This document shows positions 7,553-17,123 of a stretch of DNA of 64,000 nt, piece by piece (positions within the stretch are counted from its first letter, which is position 1; each line of letters opens with the position of its first letter). This stretch comes from Streptomyces spororaveus (GTDB lineage: Bacteria; Actinomycetota; Actinomycetes; Streptomycetales; Streptomycetaceae), in contig NZ_BNED01000005.1 in the NCBI RefSeq assembly GCF_016755875.1, positions 7,267,501 through 7,331,500 on the forward strand, written 5' to 3'. Both the position numbers and the translations under genes were made by a program. The notes beneath the pieces were generated by a model. That model saw only the letters and a program-made list of their open reading frames with translations. It was not told the DNA's origin and searched no databases.

Positions 7553-8755
7553 TCAGGGCCGGTCGAGGTCGACGAAGGCGCGTCGGCCCGGGGTCACGAG
7601 CCGGGAGAGGAACATCCCGATGCCGGCCGAGCCGGTCGCGTAGTCGTGGGCGATCCGGTTGAGCCAGCGGCCGGGGAACGCGATGCCGTCCTCGTTCTCG
7701 ACCCTGAACCACAGGATGGTCCCGGCGATGTCGCGGGCCCTGTCCCGGTACGCGCGCTCGCCGGTGGAGGAGTACATGTCCAGCATGAACTCGCCGATCC
7801 CGGCCATGCCCTCGAAGAGACCGGGGCTGTAGGTGTACTTGACGAAGGTGTCGTCCGCGACCCGTCGGGCGAGGTCGCCGTACCGCTCGATGCCGAGCAG
7901 GTCGCGGAACCGGACCAGCACGCTGCCGACGCCGGCGCCTCCGTGGATCCAGTACGGGTACACGACGGGGTCGTCCCGGACCCGCTGCCACTGCAGGCCG
8001 AGACCGCTCTCGCTCGCATGGGCCAGATCGAACTCCAGGGCGCGGACGGCGTAGGACCGGAAGCGGGCGTCGCCGGTCACCAGGTGCAGGTGGAGGAGGA
8101 AGAGGGCGATGCCGCTCGCTCCGTGGCCGTATCCGTAGTGCACGCTCGCGTCGCGGGCGGACGGCCAGTAGCAGGTGTCGCCCTCCTGCCGAGCGGTTCT
8201 GAGCAGTTCGTCCCCCGCCTGCACGGCACGGTCGAGGTAGACCTGCTTCCCCGTCCTCGCGTGGAAGCGCAGGGAGGCCAGTCCCCACCCGGCGATCCCG
8301 AGGAGCATGCCCGGTTCGTCGTACAGGAGCGGGGACGTGTGGAGCATCGCCATCACGGCCTCGCCCCTGTCCTCCCAGCCGAGATCGTGGAAGGCCCAGG
8401 CGATGCCGGCCAGCCCCACGTACAGCCCGGGCGGATAGGTGTCCGTGCCGAGGGGCCGCGACAGCATCCAGGAGGCCACCTCGGCGGGCAGTGCGGCGGC
8501 GCCGGACCCCTGGGCGCCCGCCGCGGAGCGGAGCAACAGGGCGGGGCCGCAGGCGCCGTAGGCCACGCTGAGCGGGTTCGTCGTGAAGACCGTGTAGTCG
8601 GCGGGCCAGAGGCGGTCGGTGCGCCGGACGTTGTGGGTGCGGAGCAGGGTGTCGGCGATGCCGCCGAGGGTCCGCCGTACTTCGGCGTCCGGGTGGGCCG
8701 GGGGACTGCCTCCGGCCGTGAGGGTGTCGTTCGTCAGGGGCTGCATGGGCGTCAC
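7553..8755 (-). CDS. LanC-like lanthipeptide cyclase, stand-alone and lacking zinc ligands
   Basis: 400 residues from a GTG at 8755 that overlaps the kinase gene stop as GTGA and has GGGAGG six bases upstream; an ATG at 8746 is possible. The sequence has repeated helical hairpins with inner-barrel GxxG motifs such as YVGLAGIAWAF, YGHGASGIALFL, YWIHGGAGVGSVL and LFEGMAGIGEFM, as in LanC cyclases. Where zinc-dependent LanC enzymes have WCxG and CHG motifs, this protein has WIHG and LFEG, so the metal ligands are missing. That is normal for class III cyclase domains, but those are usually fused to the kinase. It should close thioether or labionin rings on the 74-residue precursor. Confidence 0.85.
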   Translation of the reverse strand: MTPMQPLTNDTLTAGGSPPAHPDAEVRRTLGGIADTLLRTHNVRRTDRLWPADYTVFTTNPLSVAYGACGPALLLRSAAGAQGSGAAALPAEVASWMLSRPLGTDTYPPGLYVGLAGIAWAFHDLGWEDRGEAVMAMLHTSPLLYDEPGMLLGIAGWGLASLRFHARTGKQVYLDRAVQAGDELLRTARQEGDTCYWPSARDASVHYGYGHGASGIALFLLHLHLVTGDARFRSYAVRALEFDLAHASESGLGLQWQRVRDDPVVYPYWIHGGAGVGSVLVRFRDLLGIERYGDLARRVADDTFVKYTYSPGLFEGMAGIGEFMLDMYSSTGERAYRDRARDIAGTILWFRVENEDGIAFPGRWLNRIAHDYATGSAGIGMFLSRLVTPGRRAFVDLDRP

Positions 8756-10302
8756 CCGTCCTCCCAGTCCGCGAGCAGGGCCTTCGCCTCGTCCACCCTG
8801 CCGTCGGTCAGGCACGACACGACGGACCTCACCCGGACGGGGACACCCAGGGCGACGAGTTCGTCGAGGAAGAGGTCCTTCGCCAGGGGGTTGAGGGCGA
8901 AGAACGCGGTGGCGGGCACGACGCCGCTGTAGAGGAGCATGGCCGCGGCGTACCAGTCGTCGCAGGGGAGCAGCCTGTCGCGGGCGGCGCGGTCCGGGTG
9001 GATGAATCCGGGGGTGCCCCAGCGCGTGCCGTAGGCCAGCAGCGCCGCCTCGTCGTCCGCGTGGACCGCGCTCTCGAAGTCGATGAACCGCATCCGGAGC
9101 GTCTCGGTGTCGATCAGGATGTTGTTCGGCGACAGGTCGCCGAGGACCACTCCGCGTGCGTGCACCTCCTCGATCATGCGGATCAGGCGGCCGGCGACCT
9201 CCCGGAAACGGGGGACGAAACGTTCCACCCGCCCTTCCCGGCGGATGTACGGCGCGAGGATGACGTCGTCCTGTGCCCAGAAGTCGTGGAAGGCGATGCC
9301 TTCCACACGCTCCTCGACCAGGAAGGTGTGCTCCCATTCCCGGAAGAGGTCGACCGGCCGCGGTACGAAGTCCAGGCCTTCCAGCCGCCGCAGTACGGCG
9401 TACTCGTGGCGCAGCATGTCGACGGAGTCGACCGTACGGTCCCCGGCCGTCCAGCAGTTGGTGAGACGCCGGGCCTCCTTCACGACGACGGGCCCGCCCG
9501 TGACGTCGTCCGTGCCGTGGTAGACGCCGCCGGCGTTGGAGAACGTCAGGGCGCCCTCGATGCGGTAGCGGCCGTTCAGGAGGGGGGCCGCCGGTTCTCC
9601 GGCGGACCGCGCCGCGGGGTCCTGCGCCGGTTCCCCGGCGAAGGGGTCGCGGACCCAGGAGGGCAGCCGGAAGCAGGGCAGCCGCTCGTCGGCCACGTAC
9701 GCGCCGTCGGGGGCGACCAGGAAGGTGCTCTGCGTGCCGTCGATGTTGAGCCGCCGCGGCGGCCGGAAGCCCCCGTACCGGTAGAAGAGGACCTTGCTGT
9801 CCCGGTAGCGGCGGTCCGACAGGACGTACGGTCCCTCGACCGCCTCGTCGGCCGTTCGCCGGTACAGGGTCTCGATCAGCCCGACGAAGACGTCCTCGTC
9901 GGGCGGGTAGATCGTCATGAACTTGCCCGAGAAGCCGCGTTCCTGGGTCTTGGAGTTGATCACGCCCAGCATCACCGGGTCGGCGGCCGCCTTGAACTCC
10001 ACGCCGTTCTCCACGCAGACGGGTACGACGAGATCGAACAGCCGGAAGGTGTGCGCGGGGGCGGAGGAGACGTGGATCTTGAAGCCCTGGGTGGGCGGCG
10101 GGGCCGTCCGCGGGTCGGCTCCCGCGGCCATCCGGGCGTGCAGCCAGACGTCACCGCGTTCCAGGGCCCAGGTGTCCGGCAGCAGCCGTCGCAGGGCGTC
10201 GCGGTACTCAGGGGTGATGGCCCGGCGGGACAGCGGTTCGTAGTGCAGGGTGTCGACGAGACCGAAGAGGTGGTGGGCGGCCATCGCCGCCTGGCGTTCC
10301 AC
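8752..10302 (-). CDS. Class III-type lanthipeptide synthetase, lyase plus kinase domains only
   Basis: 516 residues. Residues about 70-220 form the phosphoSer/Thr lyase domain, with FKIHVSSAPAHTFRLFDLVV and GFSGKFMTIYP, both hallmarks of LanKC enzymes. Residues about 240-500 form a Ser/Thr-kinase domain: VVVKEARR as the ATP-lysine strand, GVVLGDLSPNNILID as the catalytic loop, and FIDFESA as the metal-binding DFG equivalent. Typical LanKC proteins continue into a cyclase of about 350-400 residues; here that part is the next gene. The start is the GTG at 10302; the ATG at 10284 is the alternative. The enzyme phosphorylates and eliminates Ser/Thr in the precursor. Confidence 0.88.
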   Translation of the reverse strand: MERQAAMAAHHLFGLVDTLHYEPLSRRAITPEYRDALRRLLPDTWALERGDVWLHARMAAGADPRTAPPPTQGFKIHVSSAPAHTFRLFDLVVPVCVENGVEFKAAADPVMLGVINSKTQERGFSGKFMTIYPPDEDVFVGLIETLYRRTADEAVEGPYVLSDRRYRDSKVLFYRYGGFRPPRRLNIDGTQSTFLVAPDGAYVADERLPCFRLPSWVRDPFAGEPAQDPAARSAGEPAAPLLNGRYRIEGALTFSNAGGVYHGTDDVTGGPVVVKEARRLTNCWTAGDRTVDSVDMLRHEYAVLRRLEGLDFVPRPVDLFREWEHTFLVEERVEGIAFHDFWAQDDVILAPYIRREGRVERFVPRFREVAGRLIRMIEEVHARGVVLGDLSPNNILIDTETLRMRFIDFESAVHADDEAALLAYGTRWGTPGFIHPDRAARDRLLPCDDWYAAAMLLYSGVVPATAFFALNPLAKDLFLDELVALGVPVRVRSVVSCLTDGRVDEAKALLADWEDG

Positions 10303-10312
10303 GGGTGCTCAT

Positions 10313-10342
10313 CCGCCGGGGCGGGGAAGGCGGCCCCGGCGG
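10313..10342 (-). terminator. Hairpin between precursor and synthetase genes (possible attenuator)
   Basis: A perfect 9-bp inverted repeat, CCGCCGGGG and CCCCGGCGG, with a 12-nt loop lies between the precursor stop and the synthetase start. There is no T-tract. It could end most transcripts after the precursor gene, or mask the synthetase ribosome site, so that much more precursor than enzyme is made. Confidence 0.5.
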
Positions 10343-10361
10343 ACGTGCGGTCCTTCCGGAA

Positions 10362-10586
10362 TCACATCTCCACCGTTGCGTGGGGGCCGCAGGCCACGCT
10401 GTAGGTGCTGCAGCCGACCGACTGGGTGCTGTGGAAGCCGGCGATCGCGGCGCCGCCACCCTGGCCGGCCCGCAGCTCCTGCAGGCCCAGCACGCGATCC
10501 ACGTCGGCGACGGCCCGTTCCAGGTTCGCCCTCGCGGTCACCGCTCCGGGCGAGACGTTCTTCTTCCTGCCTTGCTTGCCGGCCAT
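10362..10586 (-). CDS. Class III-type lanthipeptide precursor with tandem SxxSxxC motifs
   Basis: 74 residues, starting at an ATG with AGGAGG five bases upstream. The leader is Lys/Arg rich at its start and contains VLGLQEL near residues 33-39, the LxLQ-type recognition motif of class III leaders. After a Gly-rich stretch, the core has STQSVGC followed immediately by STYSVAC, two back-to-back SxxSxxC units, the spacing expected for labionin or lanthionine rings. The tail is GPHATVEM. The synthetase and cyclase genes lie directly downstream. No dedicated transporter or protease gene is present nearby. Confidence 0.88.
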   Translation of the reverse strand: MAGKQGRKKNVSPGAVTARANLERAVADVDRVLGLQELRAGQGGGAAIAGFHSTQSVGCSTYSVACGPHATVEM

Positions 10587-10910
10587 GAGCTCCTCCTGTC
10601 GCTGGAAACGTGCTGCCAGGTAAACGGCATCCCGGGTGCGCTGCCCGTGGACGGCGCGTCCCCGCCCCTGCCGGGGCCGCCGCCCGACGAACCCGACCTG
10701 CGTAAACGCCGGCCCCGTCGCCCCGGGGGTGATGTAAGCCGAACGGGTGAGTCCCCCTGAGTTAAATGTCCAAATTTGATGCGTTTTCGCGCGTGAAGCG
10801 GGCCACTCTCCGCAACGTTTTGCGCATGGGTTTGGAGGGTCGGGGCAGGCGGCCGGATCACGTCGGTCTGACCGACAGGGGGACTCGAAGCACGAAAGGC
10901 AATACGTACC
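10587..10910. promoter_or_regulatory. Divergent regulatory region between lanthipeptide and choline/betaine loci
   Basis: 324 bp without a gene. It holds an A/T-richer patch around 10760-10790, the likely promoter side for the precursor gene, and a 15-bp palindrome near the plus-strand start that is listed separately. No -35/-10 pair is certain. Confidence 0.45.
10862..10876. promoter_or_regulatory. Palindromic operator candidate upstream of the betaine aldehyde dehydrogenase gene
   Basis: GTCGGTC-T-GACCGAC is a perfect 7-bp inverted repeat with a one-base centre, 34 bases before the GTG start. Its position suits a repressor site for the choline/betaine operon, but no regulator gene is next to it. 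Confidence 0.45.
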
Positions 10911-12419
10911 GTGACGGCAGCACAACAGACCATCCACGTGGGCGGAGAGTGGCGCGCAGCCCTGTCCGGGGCCACGCGCCAGATCATCGACCCCGTCGAC
11001 GCGACCCCTTTCGAGGTCGTGGCGGAGGGCGGTGCCCTCGACACCGACGACGCCGTGGCCGCCGCGCGAGCCGCGTTCGACCACGGCGCCTGGCCGCGCA
11101 CGCCCGTCGTCGAGCGTGCCGCCCTGCTGCGGCGGGTCGCCGGCCTCCTGGAGCGCGACCGCGAGCGGATCGGCGCCCTGGAGAGCCGGGACGCGGGCAA
11201 GACGCTGGAGGAGGGCCGCGTCGACGTCGACTGCGTCCGCGACGCCTTCCGCTACTTCGCCGACCTCGTGGAGAACGAGAGCGGCGGCCGGGCCGTCGAC
11301 GCCGGCTCCGAAGAGATCCGCAGCGTCGTCGTGCAGGAGCCGGTCGGGGTCTGCGCCCTGATCACGCCGTGGAACTATCCGCTGCTCCAGGCCAGCTGGA
11401 AGATCGCACCCGCGCTCGCCGCCGGCAACACCTTCGTGATCAAGCCCAGCGAGATCACCCCGCTCACCACCGTCGTACTGATCGAGCTGCTCCTGGAGGC
11501 CGGGCTCCCGCTCGGCGCGGCCAACATCGTGACCGGCCCCGGCGACACCGTCGGCGCCCGGCTCGCCGAGCACCCCGACGTGGACCTCATCTCCTTCACC
11601 GGCGGCCTGGTCAGCGGCACCAAGGTCGCCCGGGCGGCCGCCGACAGCGTGAAGAAGGTCGCCCTCGAACTCGGCGGCAAGAACCCCAATGTCGTCTTCG
11701 CCGACGCGTGCCTGACGTCCGACGGTTTCGACACCGCCGTCGACCAGGCCCTCAACGCCGCCTTCATCCACAGCGGCCAGGTCTGCTCCGCCGGCTCCCG
11801 GCTGATCATCGAGGAGCCGCTGCGCGACCGCTTCGTCGCCGAACTGGCCCGCCGGGCCGACCTGATCCGGCTCGGACGCGGCACCGACGCGGGTGTCGAG
11901 TGCGGTCCGCTGGTCTCCGCGGCCCAGCTGGCCCGGACCGAGGCCTACGTGGCCTCCGCCCTCGCCGAGGGAGCGGTCCTGCGCGCGGGCGGCGGGAAGC
12001 CGGACGGTCCCGGCTACTTCTTCCGCCCCACGGTCCTCGACCGCTGCCACCGCGGCATGCGCGTCGTCCGCGAAGAGGTCTTCGGCCCCGTGCTCACCGT
12101 GGAGACCTTCCGCACGGAGGAGGAGGCCGTCGCCCTCGCCAACGACACCGAGTACGGCCTCGCCGGAGCGGTGTGGACCTCCGACGGACAACGGGCCCGG
12201 CGGGTCGCCGGCCTGCTGCGCCACGGCACCGTCTGGATCAACGACTTCCACCCCTACCTGCCCCAGGCGGAATGGGGCGGCTTCGGGAAGTCCGGCATCG
12301 GCCGTGAACTGGGCCCCGGCGGACTCGCCGAATACCGCGAGGCCAAGCACATCTACCAGAACCTCGCTCCGCGCCCCGTGCGCTGGTTCGCGGGCACGAC
12401 GGCGAAGGGCCGGGCATGA
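10911..12419 (+). CDS. betB: Betaine-aldehyde-dehydrogenase family protein
   Basis: 502 residues from GTG. It is an NAD(P)-dependent aldehyde dehydrogenase: [20 protein letters not shown] is the nucleotide-binding start, [11 protein letters not shown] carries the general-base Glu near 253, and [10 protein letters not shown] holds the catalytic Cys at about 292. [12 protein letters not shown] and the C-terminal [13 protein letters not shown] are also family signatures. It is the first gene of a run with a choline-oxidase-like GMC protein and a glycine-betaine ABC importer, so betaine aldehyde is the likely substrate, giving glycine betaine. It overlaps the next gene by ATGA. Confidence 0.88.
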   Translation: MTAAQQTIHVGGEWRAALSGATRQIIDPVDATPFEVVAEGGALDTDDAVAAARAAFDHGAWPRTPVVERAALLRRVAGLLERDRERIGALESRDAGKTLEEGRVDVDCVRDAFRYFADLVENESGGRAVDAGSEEIRSVVVQEPVGVCALITPWNYPLLQASWKIAPALAAGNTFVIKPSEITPLTTVVLIELLLEAGLPLGAANIVTGPGDTVGARLAEHPDVDLISFTGGLVSGTKVARAAADSVKKVALELGGKNPNVVFADACLTSDGFDTAVDQALNAAFIHSGQVCSAGSRLIIEEPLRDRFVAELARRADLIRLGRGTDAGVECGPLVSAAQLARTEAYVASALAEGAVLRAGGGKPDGPGYFFRPTVLDRCHRGMRVVREEVFGPVLTVETFRTEEEAVALANDTEYGLAGAVWTSDGQRARRVAGLLRHGTVWINDFHPYLPQAEWGGFGKSGIGRELGPGGLAEYREAKHIYQNLAPRPVRWFAGTTAKGRA

Positions 12420-13942
12420 ACGACCAGCACGTGTACGACTACGTCGTCGTCGGCGGCGGCACCGCCGGCTCCGTGATCGCCTCCCGGCTGACCGAGGACC
12501 CGGACGTCAGCGTCGCCGTCATCGAGGGCGGCCCCAGCGACGTCGGCCGCGACGACGTCCTCACCCTGCGCCGCTGGATGGGCCTGCTCGGCGGGGAACT
12601 CGACTACGACTACCCCACCACCGAGCAGCCCCGCGGCAACTCGCACATCCGCCACAGCCGTGCGCGGGTGCTGGGCGGCTGTTCCTCGCACAACACCCTC
12701 ATCGCCTTCAAGCCGCTTCCCTCCGACTGGGACGAGTGGGCCGGGGCCGGGGCCGACGGGTGGGACGCGAAGGCGATGGATCCCTACTTCGCCCGCCTGC
12801 GCAACAACATCGTCCCCGTCGACGAGAAGGACCGGAACGCCATCGCCCGGGACTTCGTGGACGCGGCGCAGACCGCGCTCGGCGTGCCGCGCGTCGAGGG
12901 CTTCAACCGGCGCCCCTTCGACGAAGGGGCCGGCTTCTTCGACCTCGCCTACCACCCGGAGGACAACAAGCGGTCGTCCGCCTCGGTCGCCTACCTGCAC
13001 CCGTTCCTGGACCGGCCGAACCTGCACATCGCCCTGGAGACCTGGGCGTTCCGGCTGGAACTGGAGGGCACCCGCGCCACCGGCGTGCACATCCGCACCA
13101 AGGAGGGCGCGGAGCACGTCGTACGTGCCCGGCGCGAGGTCCTGGTGTGCGCCGGGGCCGTGGACACCCCGCGCCTCCTCCTGCACTCCGGCATCGGGCC
13201 GCGCGCCGACCTGGAGAAGCTCGGCATCCCCGTCGTGCACGACCTGCCGGGCGTCGGGGAGAACCTGCTCGACCACCCCGAGTCGGTCATCGTGTGGGAG
13301 ACGCACGGGCCGATCCCGGAGAACTCCGCGATGGACTCCGACGCCGGGCTGTTCGTCCGCCGGGACCCGGCCTCCGAGGGCCCGGACCTGATGTTCCACT
13401 TCTACCAGATCCCCTTCACCGACAACCCCGAGCGCCTGGGCTACGAACGGCCCGCGCACGGCGTGTCGATGACCCCGAACATCCCCAAGCCGCGCAGCCG
13501 CGGCCGGCTCTACCTGACCAGCGCCGACCCCCGGGTCAAGCCCGCACTCGACTTCCGGTACTTCACCGACGAGGACGACTACGACGGCCGGACCCTCGTC
13601 GACGGCATCCGCATCGCCCGGCGGATCGCGGCGAGCGAACCGCTGGCCGGCTGGCTCAAGCGCGAGGTGTGCCCGGGCCCCGAGGTGACCTCCGACGAGG
13701 AACTCAGCGCCTACGCACGCCAGGTCGCGCACACCGTCTACCACCCGGCCGGCACCTGCCGGATGGGAGCCGCCGACGACGAACTCGCCGTCGTCGCACC
13801 CGACCTGAGGATCCGGGGCCTCGACGGCATCCGGATCGCCGACGCGTCCGTCTTCCCCACCATGACCGCCGTCAACCCCATGATCGGCGTGCTCATGGTC
13901 GGCGAGAAATGCGCCGATCTGCTGGGAGGAACCACCCGATGA
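12416..13942 (+). CDS. betA: GMC oxidoreductase, probable choline dehydrogenase
   Basis: 508 residues. [20 protein letters not shown] at the N-terminus is the FAD-binding dinucleotide fold. [13 protein letters not shown] is the GMC signature 1, [17 protein letters not shown] is signature 2, and near the C-terminus [13 protein letters not shown] supplies the conserved His, with [13 protein letters not shown] after it. The neighbours make choline the likely substrate, oxidised to betaine aldehyde. The ends overlap both neighbours by ATGA, indicating tight coupling. The short N-terminus has no signal, so the protein acts in the cytoplasm. Confidence 0.87.
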   Translation: MNDQHVYDYVVVGGGTAGSVIASRLTEDPDVSVAVIEGGPSDVGRDDVLTLRRWMGLLGGELDYDYPTTEQPRGNSHIRHSRARVLGGCSSHNTLIAFKPLPSDWDEWAGAGADGWDAKAMDPYFARLRNNIVPVDEKDRNAIARDFVDAAQTALGVPRVEGFNRRPFDEGAGFFDLAYHPEDNKRSSASVAYLHPFLDRPNLHIALETWAFRLELEGTRATGVHIRTKEGAEHVVRARREVLVCAGAVDTPRLLLHSGIGPRADLEKLGIPVVHDLPGVGENLLDHPESVIVWETHGPIPENSAMDSDAGLFVRRDPASEGPDLMFHFYQIPFTDNPERLGYERPAHGVSMTPNIPKPRSRGRLYLTSADPRVKPALDFRYFTDEDDYDGRTLVDGIRIARRIAASEPLAGWLKREVCPGPEVTSDEELSAYARQVAHTVYHPAGTCRMGAADDELAVVAPDLRIRGLDGIRIADASVFPTMTAVNPMIGVLMVGEKCADLLGGTTR

Positions 13943-15027
13943 ACACTCCGCCGCACACCACGATTCCGCCGCAGCCCGCTGCGCAGAGCCTCTTCTCCGT
14001 ACGCGACCTGTGGAAGGTCTTCGGCCCGAAGGCCGACCGCGTGCCCGCCGACCGGGAGCTCGCCCTCCTCGACGCCGCCGAGCTGCGCGAACGCACCGGC
14101 TGCACCGCCGCCGTCCGCGACGTCTCCTTCGACGTCCGCAAGGGCGAGGTCTTCGTCGTCATGGGCCTGTCGGGCTCGGGCAAGTCCACGCTCGTACGCT
14201 GCCTCACCCGGCTCATCGAACCGACCTCCGGCACGATCTCCATCGACGGCGAGGACGTGCTGTCCATGGACACCGGCCGGCTCCGCGAGCTGCGCCGGCA
14301 CCGGGCCGCCATGGTCTTCCAGCACTTCGGGCTGCTCCCGCACCGGACGGTGCTGGACAACGTCGCCTACGGGCTGGAGATCCAGGGCGTGGGACGCGGC
14401 GAACGGCGCGAGCGAGCGGCGGAGTTCGTCACCAAGGTCGGCCTGGACGGCATGGAGCACCGCAGGCCGAGCCAGTTGTCCGGCGGCCAGCAGCAGCGCG
14501 TGGGCCTCGCCCGCGCCCTCGCCGTGGACCCCGAGGTCCTCCTGTTCGACGAGCCGTTCAGCGCCCTGGACCCCCTCATCCGCCGCGACATGCAGGAGGA
14601 GGTCGTGCGCCTGCACCAGGAGGAGGGACGCACGATGGTCTTCATCACCCACGACCTGAGCGAGGCACTGAAGCTCGGCGACCGCATCGCGCTGATGCGC
14701 GACGGCCGGATCGTGCAGCTCGGCACCCCCGAGGAGATCGTCGGCGCCCCCGCCGACGACTACGTCAGGGACTTCGTCCGGGACGTGCCGCGCGAGCAGG
14801 TGCTGACCGTGCGCTCGGCGATGCGCCCCGCGCGCGCCGAGGAGTCCGAGACCGGCCCCGCGCTCGCGCCGAGCGCCACCGTCCACGAGGCCATCGAGGC
14901 CGTCGCCCGGACGGGCGAGAACGCACGGGTCGTCGAGGACGGCCGGTGCCTGGGCGTGGTCGACCACGCGGGACTCCTCGGAGTCGTCGCCGGGGTACCG
15001 GCCGCCACGGGAAAGGCGGTGGCCTGA
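13939..15027 (+). CDS. Glycine betaine/choline ABC importer, ATPase subunit
   Basis: 362 residues, ProV/OpuAA type. Walker A is GLSGSGKST, the Q-loop is [11 protein letters not shown], the signature is LSGGQQQR, Walker B is [13 protein letters not shown], and the switch His is in FITHDLSEA. The N-terminal extension with an insertion before the first strand ([16 protein letters not shown]) is typical of this subfamily. The C-terminal 90 residues look like a degenerate CBS region. Its stop overlaps the following small ORF as TGATG. Confidence 0.9.
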   Translation: MNTPPHTTIPPQPAAQSLFSVRDLWKVFGPKADRVPADRELALLDAAELRERTGCTAAVRDVSFDVRKGEVFVVMGLSGSGKSTLVRCLTRLIEPTSGTISIDGEDVLSMDTGRLRELRRHRAAMVFQHFGLLPHRTVLDNVAYGLEIQGVGRGERRERAAEFVTKVGLDGMEHRRPSQLSGGQQQRVGLARALAVDPEVLLFDEPFSALDPLIRRDMQEEVVRLHQEEGRTMVFITHDLSEALKLGDRIALMRDGRIVQLGTPEEIVGAPADDYVRDFVRDVPREQVLTVRSAMRPARAEESETGPALAPSATVHEAIEAVARTGENARVVEDGRCLGVVDHAGLLGVVAGVPAATGKAVA

Positions 15028-15134
15028 TGTACTCCCATACGACCTGGCCGCCGCCGTGCGGCACGACCGGCGGCCGCGCCCGTGCCTGTTGTGCCGGTAC
15101 CGCGCGCGCCACCGCCGGGCGGTGGGGCCGATGA
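15027..15134 (+). CDS. Small 35-codon ORF coupled between importer ATPase and permease
   Basis: The ORF starts in a TGATG overlap with the ATPase gene and ends in an ATGA overlap with the permease gene, so it exactly bridges the 103-bp gap. The product, [16 protein letters not shown] followed by a Cys/Ala/Arg-rich tail, has three Cys and no membrane segment. It may be a real micro-protein or only a translational bridge carrying ribosomes to the permease start. Confidence 0.45.
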   Translation: MYSHTTWPPPCGTTGGRARACCAGTARATAGRWGR

Positions 15135-17122
15135 CCGCCACCGTCACCCCCGCCCCTCCCAGCCCCACGACCACGCCCGGGCCCACGCCCCCCACCGGCA
15201 CCGGAACCGGTGTGCTGCGCGCGCTGACGCGCCACCGCGGCCGGCTCGTCGTCGCCTGCGCGGCCGTCGCACTCTTCCTCTGCTCCCTGTTCCTGGGCAC
15301 CGGCGACTGGCCGGCGTCGCTGTCCGTCGACCTGTCCGGACCGCTGGGGCACGCCAGCGACTGGATCATCGACAACCGCGACGGCCACCCGCTCTTCCTC
15401 TACTTCCTCGGACACGTCAGCAACATCGTCGTCGTGTCCGTCCGCGCCGTGTACCTGGTGCTGCTCGCCCTCGGCTGGGCCGGCGTCACCACCGCCGCCG
15501 CACTGGTCGCCTGGCGCGTCGCCGGAGTCCGGCTCGCGCTGACCTCCCTCGCCGCCTTCGCCGTGTGCGGGCTGCTCGGCATGTGGGTGCCCACCATGCA
15601 GACGCTCGCCCTGATGGTGGTCGCCGTCGCCGCGTCCGTGCTGCTCGGCGGCCTCCTGGGGCTCGCCGCCGGCCTGTCGGACCGTATGCACCGGATCCTG
15701 CGGCCCGTGCTGGACACCATGCAGGTGCTGCCGGCCTTCGCGTACCTGCTGCCCGTCGTCCTCGTCTTCGGCATCGGCGTCCCCGCGGCCGTCCTCGCCA
15801 CCGTCGTCTACGCGGCCCCGCCCATGGCCCGGCTCACCGCGCTCGGGCTGCGCGACGCCGACGCCGGCGTCGTGGAGGCCGCCACCTCCCTCGGCGCCAC
15901 CGGCAGGCAGCGGCTGCTCACCGCCCGGCTGCCGCTGGCCCGCAAGGAACTGCTGCTCGGCGTCAACCAGTCGATCATGATGGCGCTCGGCATGGCCGTG
16001 ATCGCGTCCGTCATCGGCGCGGGAGGCCTCGGCGACCGCGTCTACCAGGCGCTGGCCTCCGTCGACGTCGGCGCCGCGCTCGCCGCCGGCGTACCGATCG
16101 TGCTGCTCGCCGTCGTCCTGGACCGGGTCACCGCCGCCGCGGGGGAGCGGATCGGCGAAACCCCGGCCGGCCGGTCCGGCCTCGGCTGGGCCGTCGCCGC
16201 CGTCGCGACCGCCGCCGTCGCCCTCGCGGGCCGTCTGTCCGACCGGCTCTCCTGGCCCGACGGGTGGACGCTGGACATCGCCGAGCCCGTCAACAAGGCG
16301 GTCGACTGGATGACCGCCCACCTGTACTCCGGCGTCCCCGTCGTCGGCGGCACCGCCGACTGGGCCGGGCGCTTCACCACCTGGGTCCTCAACCCCCTGC
16401 GCGACGGCCTGCAGTGGCTGCCCTGGTGGGCGGTCCTGCTGACCATCGGCGTACTCGCCCTGCTCATCGGCACCTGGCGCACCGCCGCCACCGCCGTCCT
16501 GGCGATGGCCGCGATCGGCGTCCTCGGCGTCTGGGACCCGGCGCTCGACACCCTCTCCCAGGTGCTGGCCGCCGTCGCCGTGACCCTGCTGCTCGGCTTC
16601 GCACTCGGTGTAGCGGCGGCCCGCAGCACCCGCCTGGGGCACGCGCTGCGCCCGGTCCTCGACGTCTTCCAGACCATGCCGCAGTTCGTGTACCTGATTC
16701 CCGTCGTCGCCCTCTTCGGCGTGGGCCGCGCCCCGGCCGTCGCGGCCGCCGTCGTCTACGCGCTGCCCGCGGTGGTGCGGATCACGGCCCAGGGCGTGCG
16801 CGCGGTGGACGCGGCCGCGCTGGAGTCCTCGCGCTCGATGGGCGCGACCGGGCGGCAGCAGCTCTTCCAGGTCCAGCTGCCCCTGGCCCGGCCGGCGCTG
16901 CTGCTGGCCGTCAACCAGGGCGTGGTGCTGGTCCTCGCCGTGGTCGTCATCGGCGGCCTCGTGGGCGGCGGGGCGCTCGGCTACGACGCCGTCTTCGGCC
17001 TCGCCCAGGGCGACCTGGCGACCGGTCTGGTCGCCGGCGCGGCGATCGTCTGCCTCGGCCTGGTGCTCGACCGCGTCACCCAGCCGACACGACGCCACGA
17101 CCTCGCCGGAAAGGGGGCCTGA
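15131..17122 (+). CDS. Glycine betaine ABC importer, fused double permease
   Basis: 663 residues, about twice a usual OpuAB/ProW permease. Two homologous halves each carry a binding-protein-dependent transport domain. The first has GATGRQRLLTARLPLARKE and the second has GATGRQQLFQVQLPLARPA, the EAA loops that contact the ATPase. Each half has about six membrane segments, separated by a region near residues 370-470. The fusion means one polypeptide could supply the whole pore, pairing with a dimer of the ATPase. The start ATG at 15131 is chosen because it overlaps the small upstream ORF. Confidence 0.9.
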   Translation: MTATVTPAPPSPTTTPGPTPPTGTGTGVLRALTRHRGRLVVACAAVALFLCSLFLGTGDWPASLSVDLSGPLGHASDWIIDNRDGHPLFLYFLGHVSNIVVVSVRAVYLVLLALGWAGVTTAAALVAWRVAGVRLALTSLAAFAVCGLLGMWVPTMQTLALMVVAVAASVLLGGLLGLAAGLSDRMHRILRPVLDTMQVLPAFAYLLPVVLVFGIGVPAAVLATVVYAAPPMARLTALGLRDADAGVVEAATSLGATGRQRLLTARLPLARKELLLGVNQSIMMALGMAVIASVIGAGGLGDRVYQALASVDVGAALAAGVPIVLLAVVLDRVTAAAGERIGETPAGRSGLGWAVAAVATAAVALAGRLSDRLSWPDGWTLDIAEPVNKAVDWMTAHLYSGVPVVGGTADWAGRFTTWVLNPLRDGLQWLPWWAVLLTIGVLALLIGTWRTAATAVLAMAAIGVLGVWDPALDTLSQVLAAVAVTLLLGFALGVAAARSTRLGHALRPVLDVFQTMPQFVYLIPVVALFGVGRAPAVAAAVVYALPAVVRITAQGVRAVDAAALESSRSMGATGRQQLFQVQLPLARPALLLAVNQGVVLVLAVVVIGGLVGGGALGYDAVFGLAQGDLATGLVAGAAIVCLGLVLDRVTQPTRRHDLAGKGA

Positions 17123-17123
17123 C

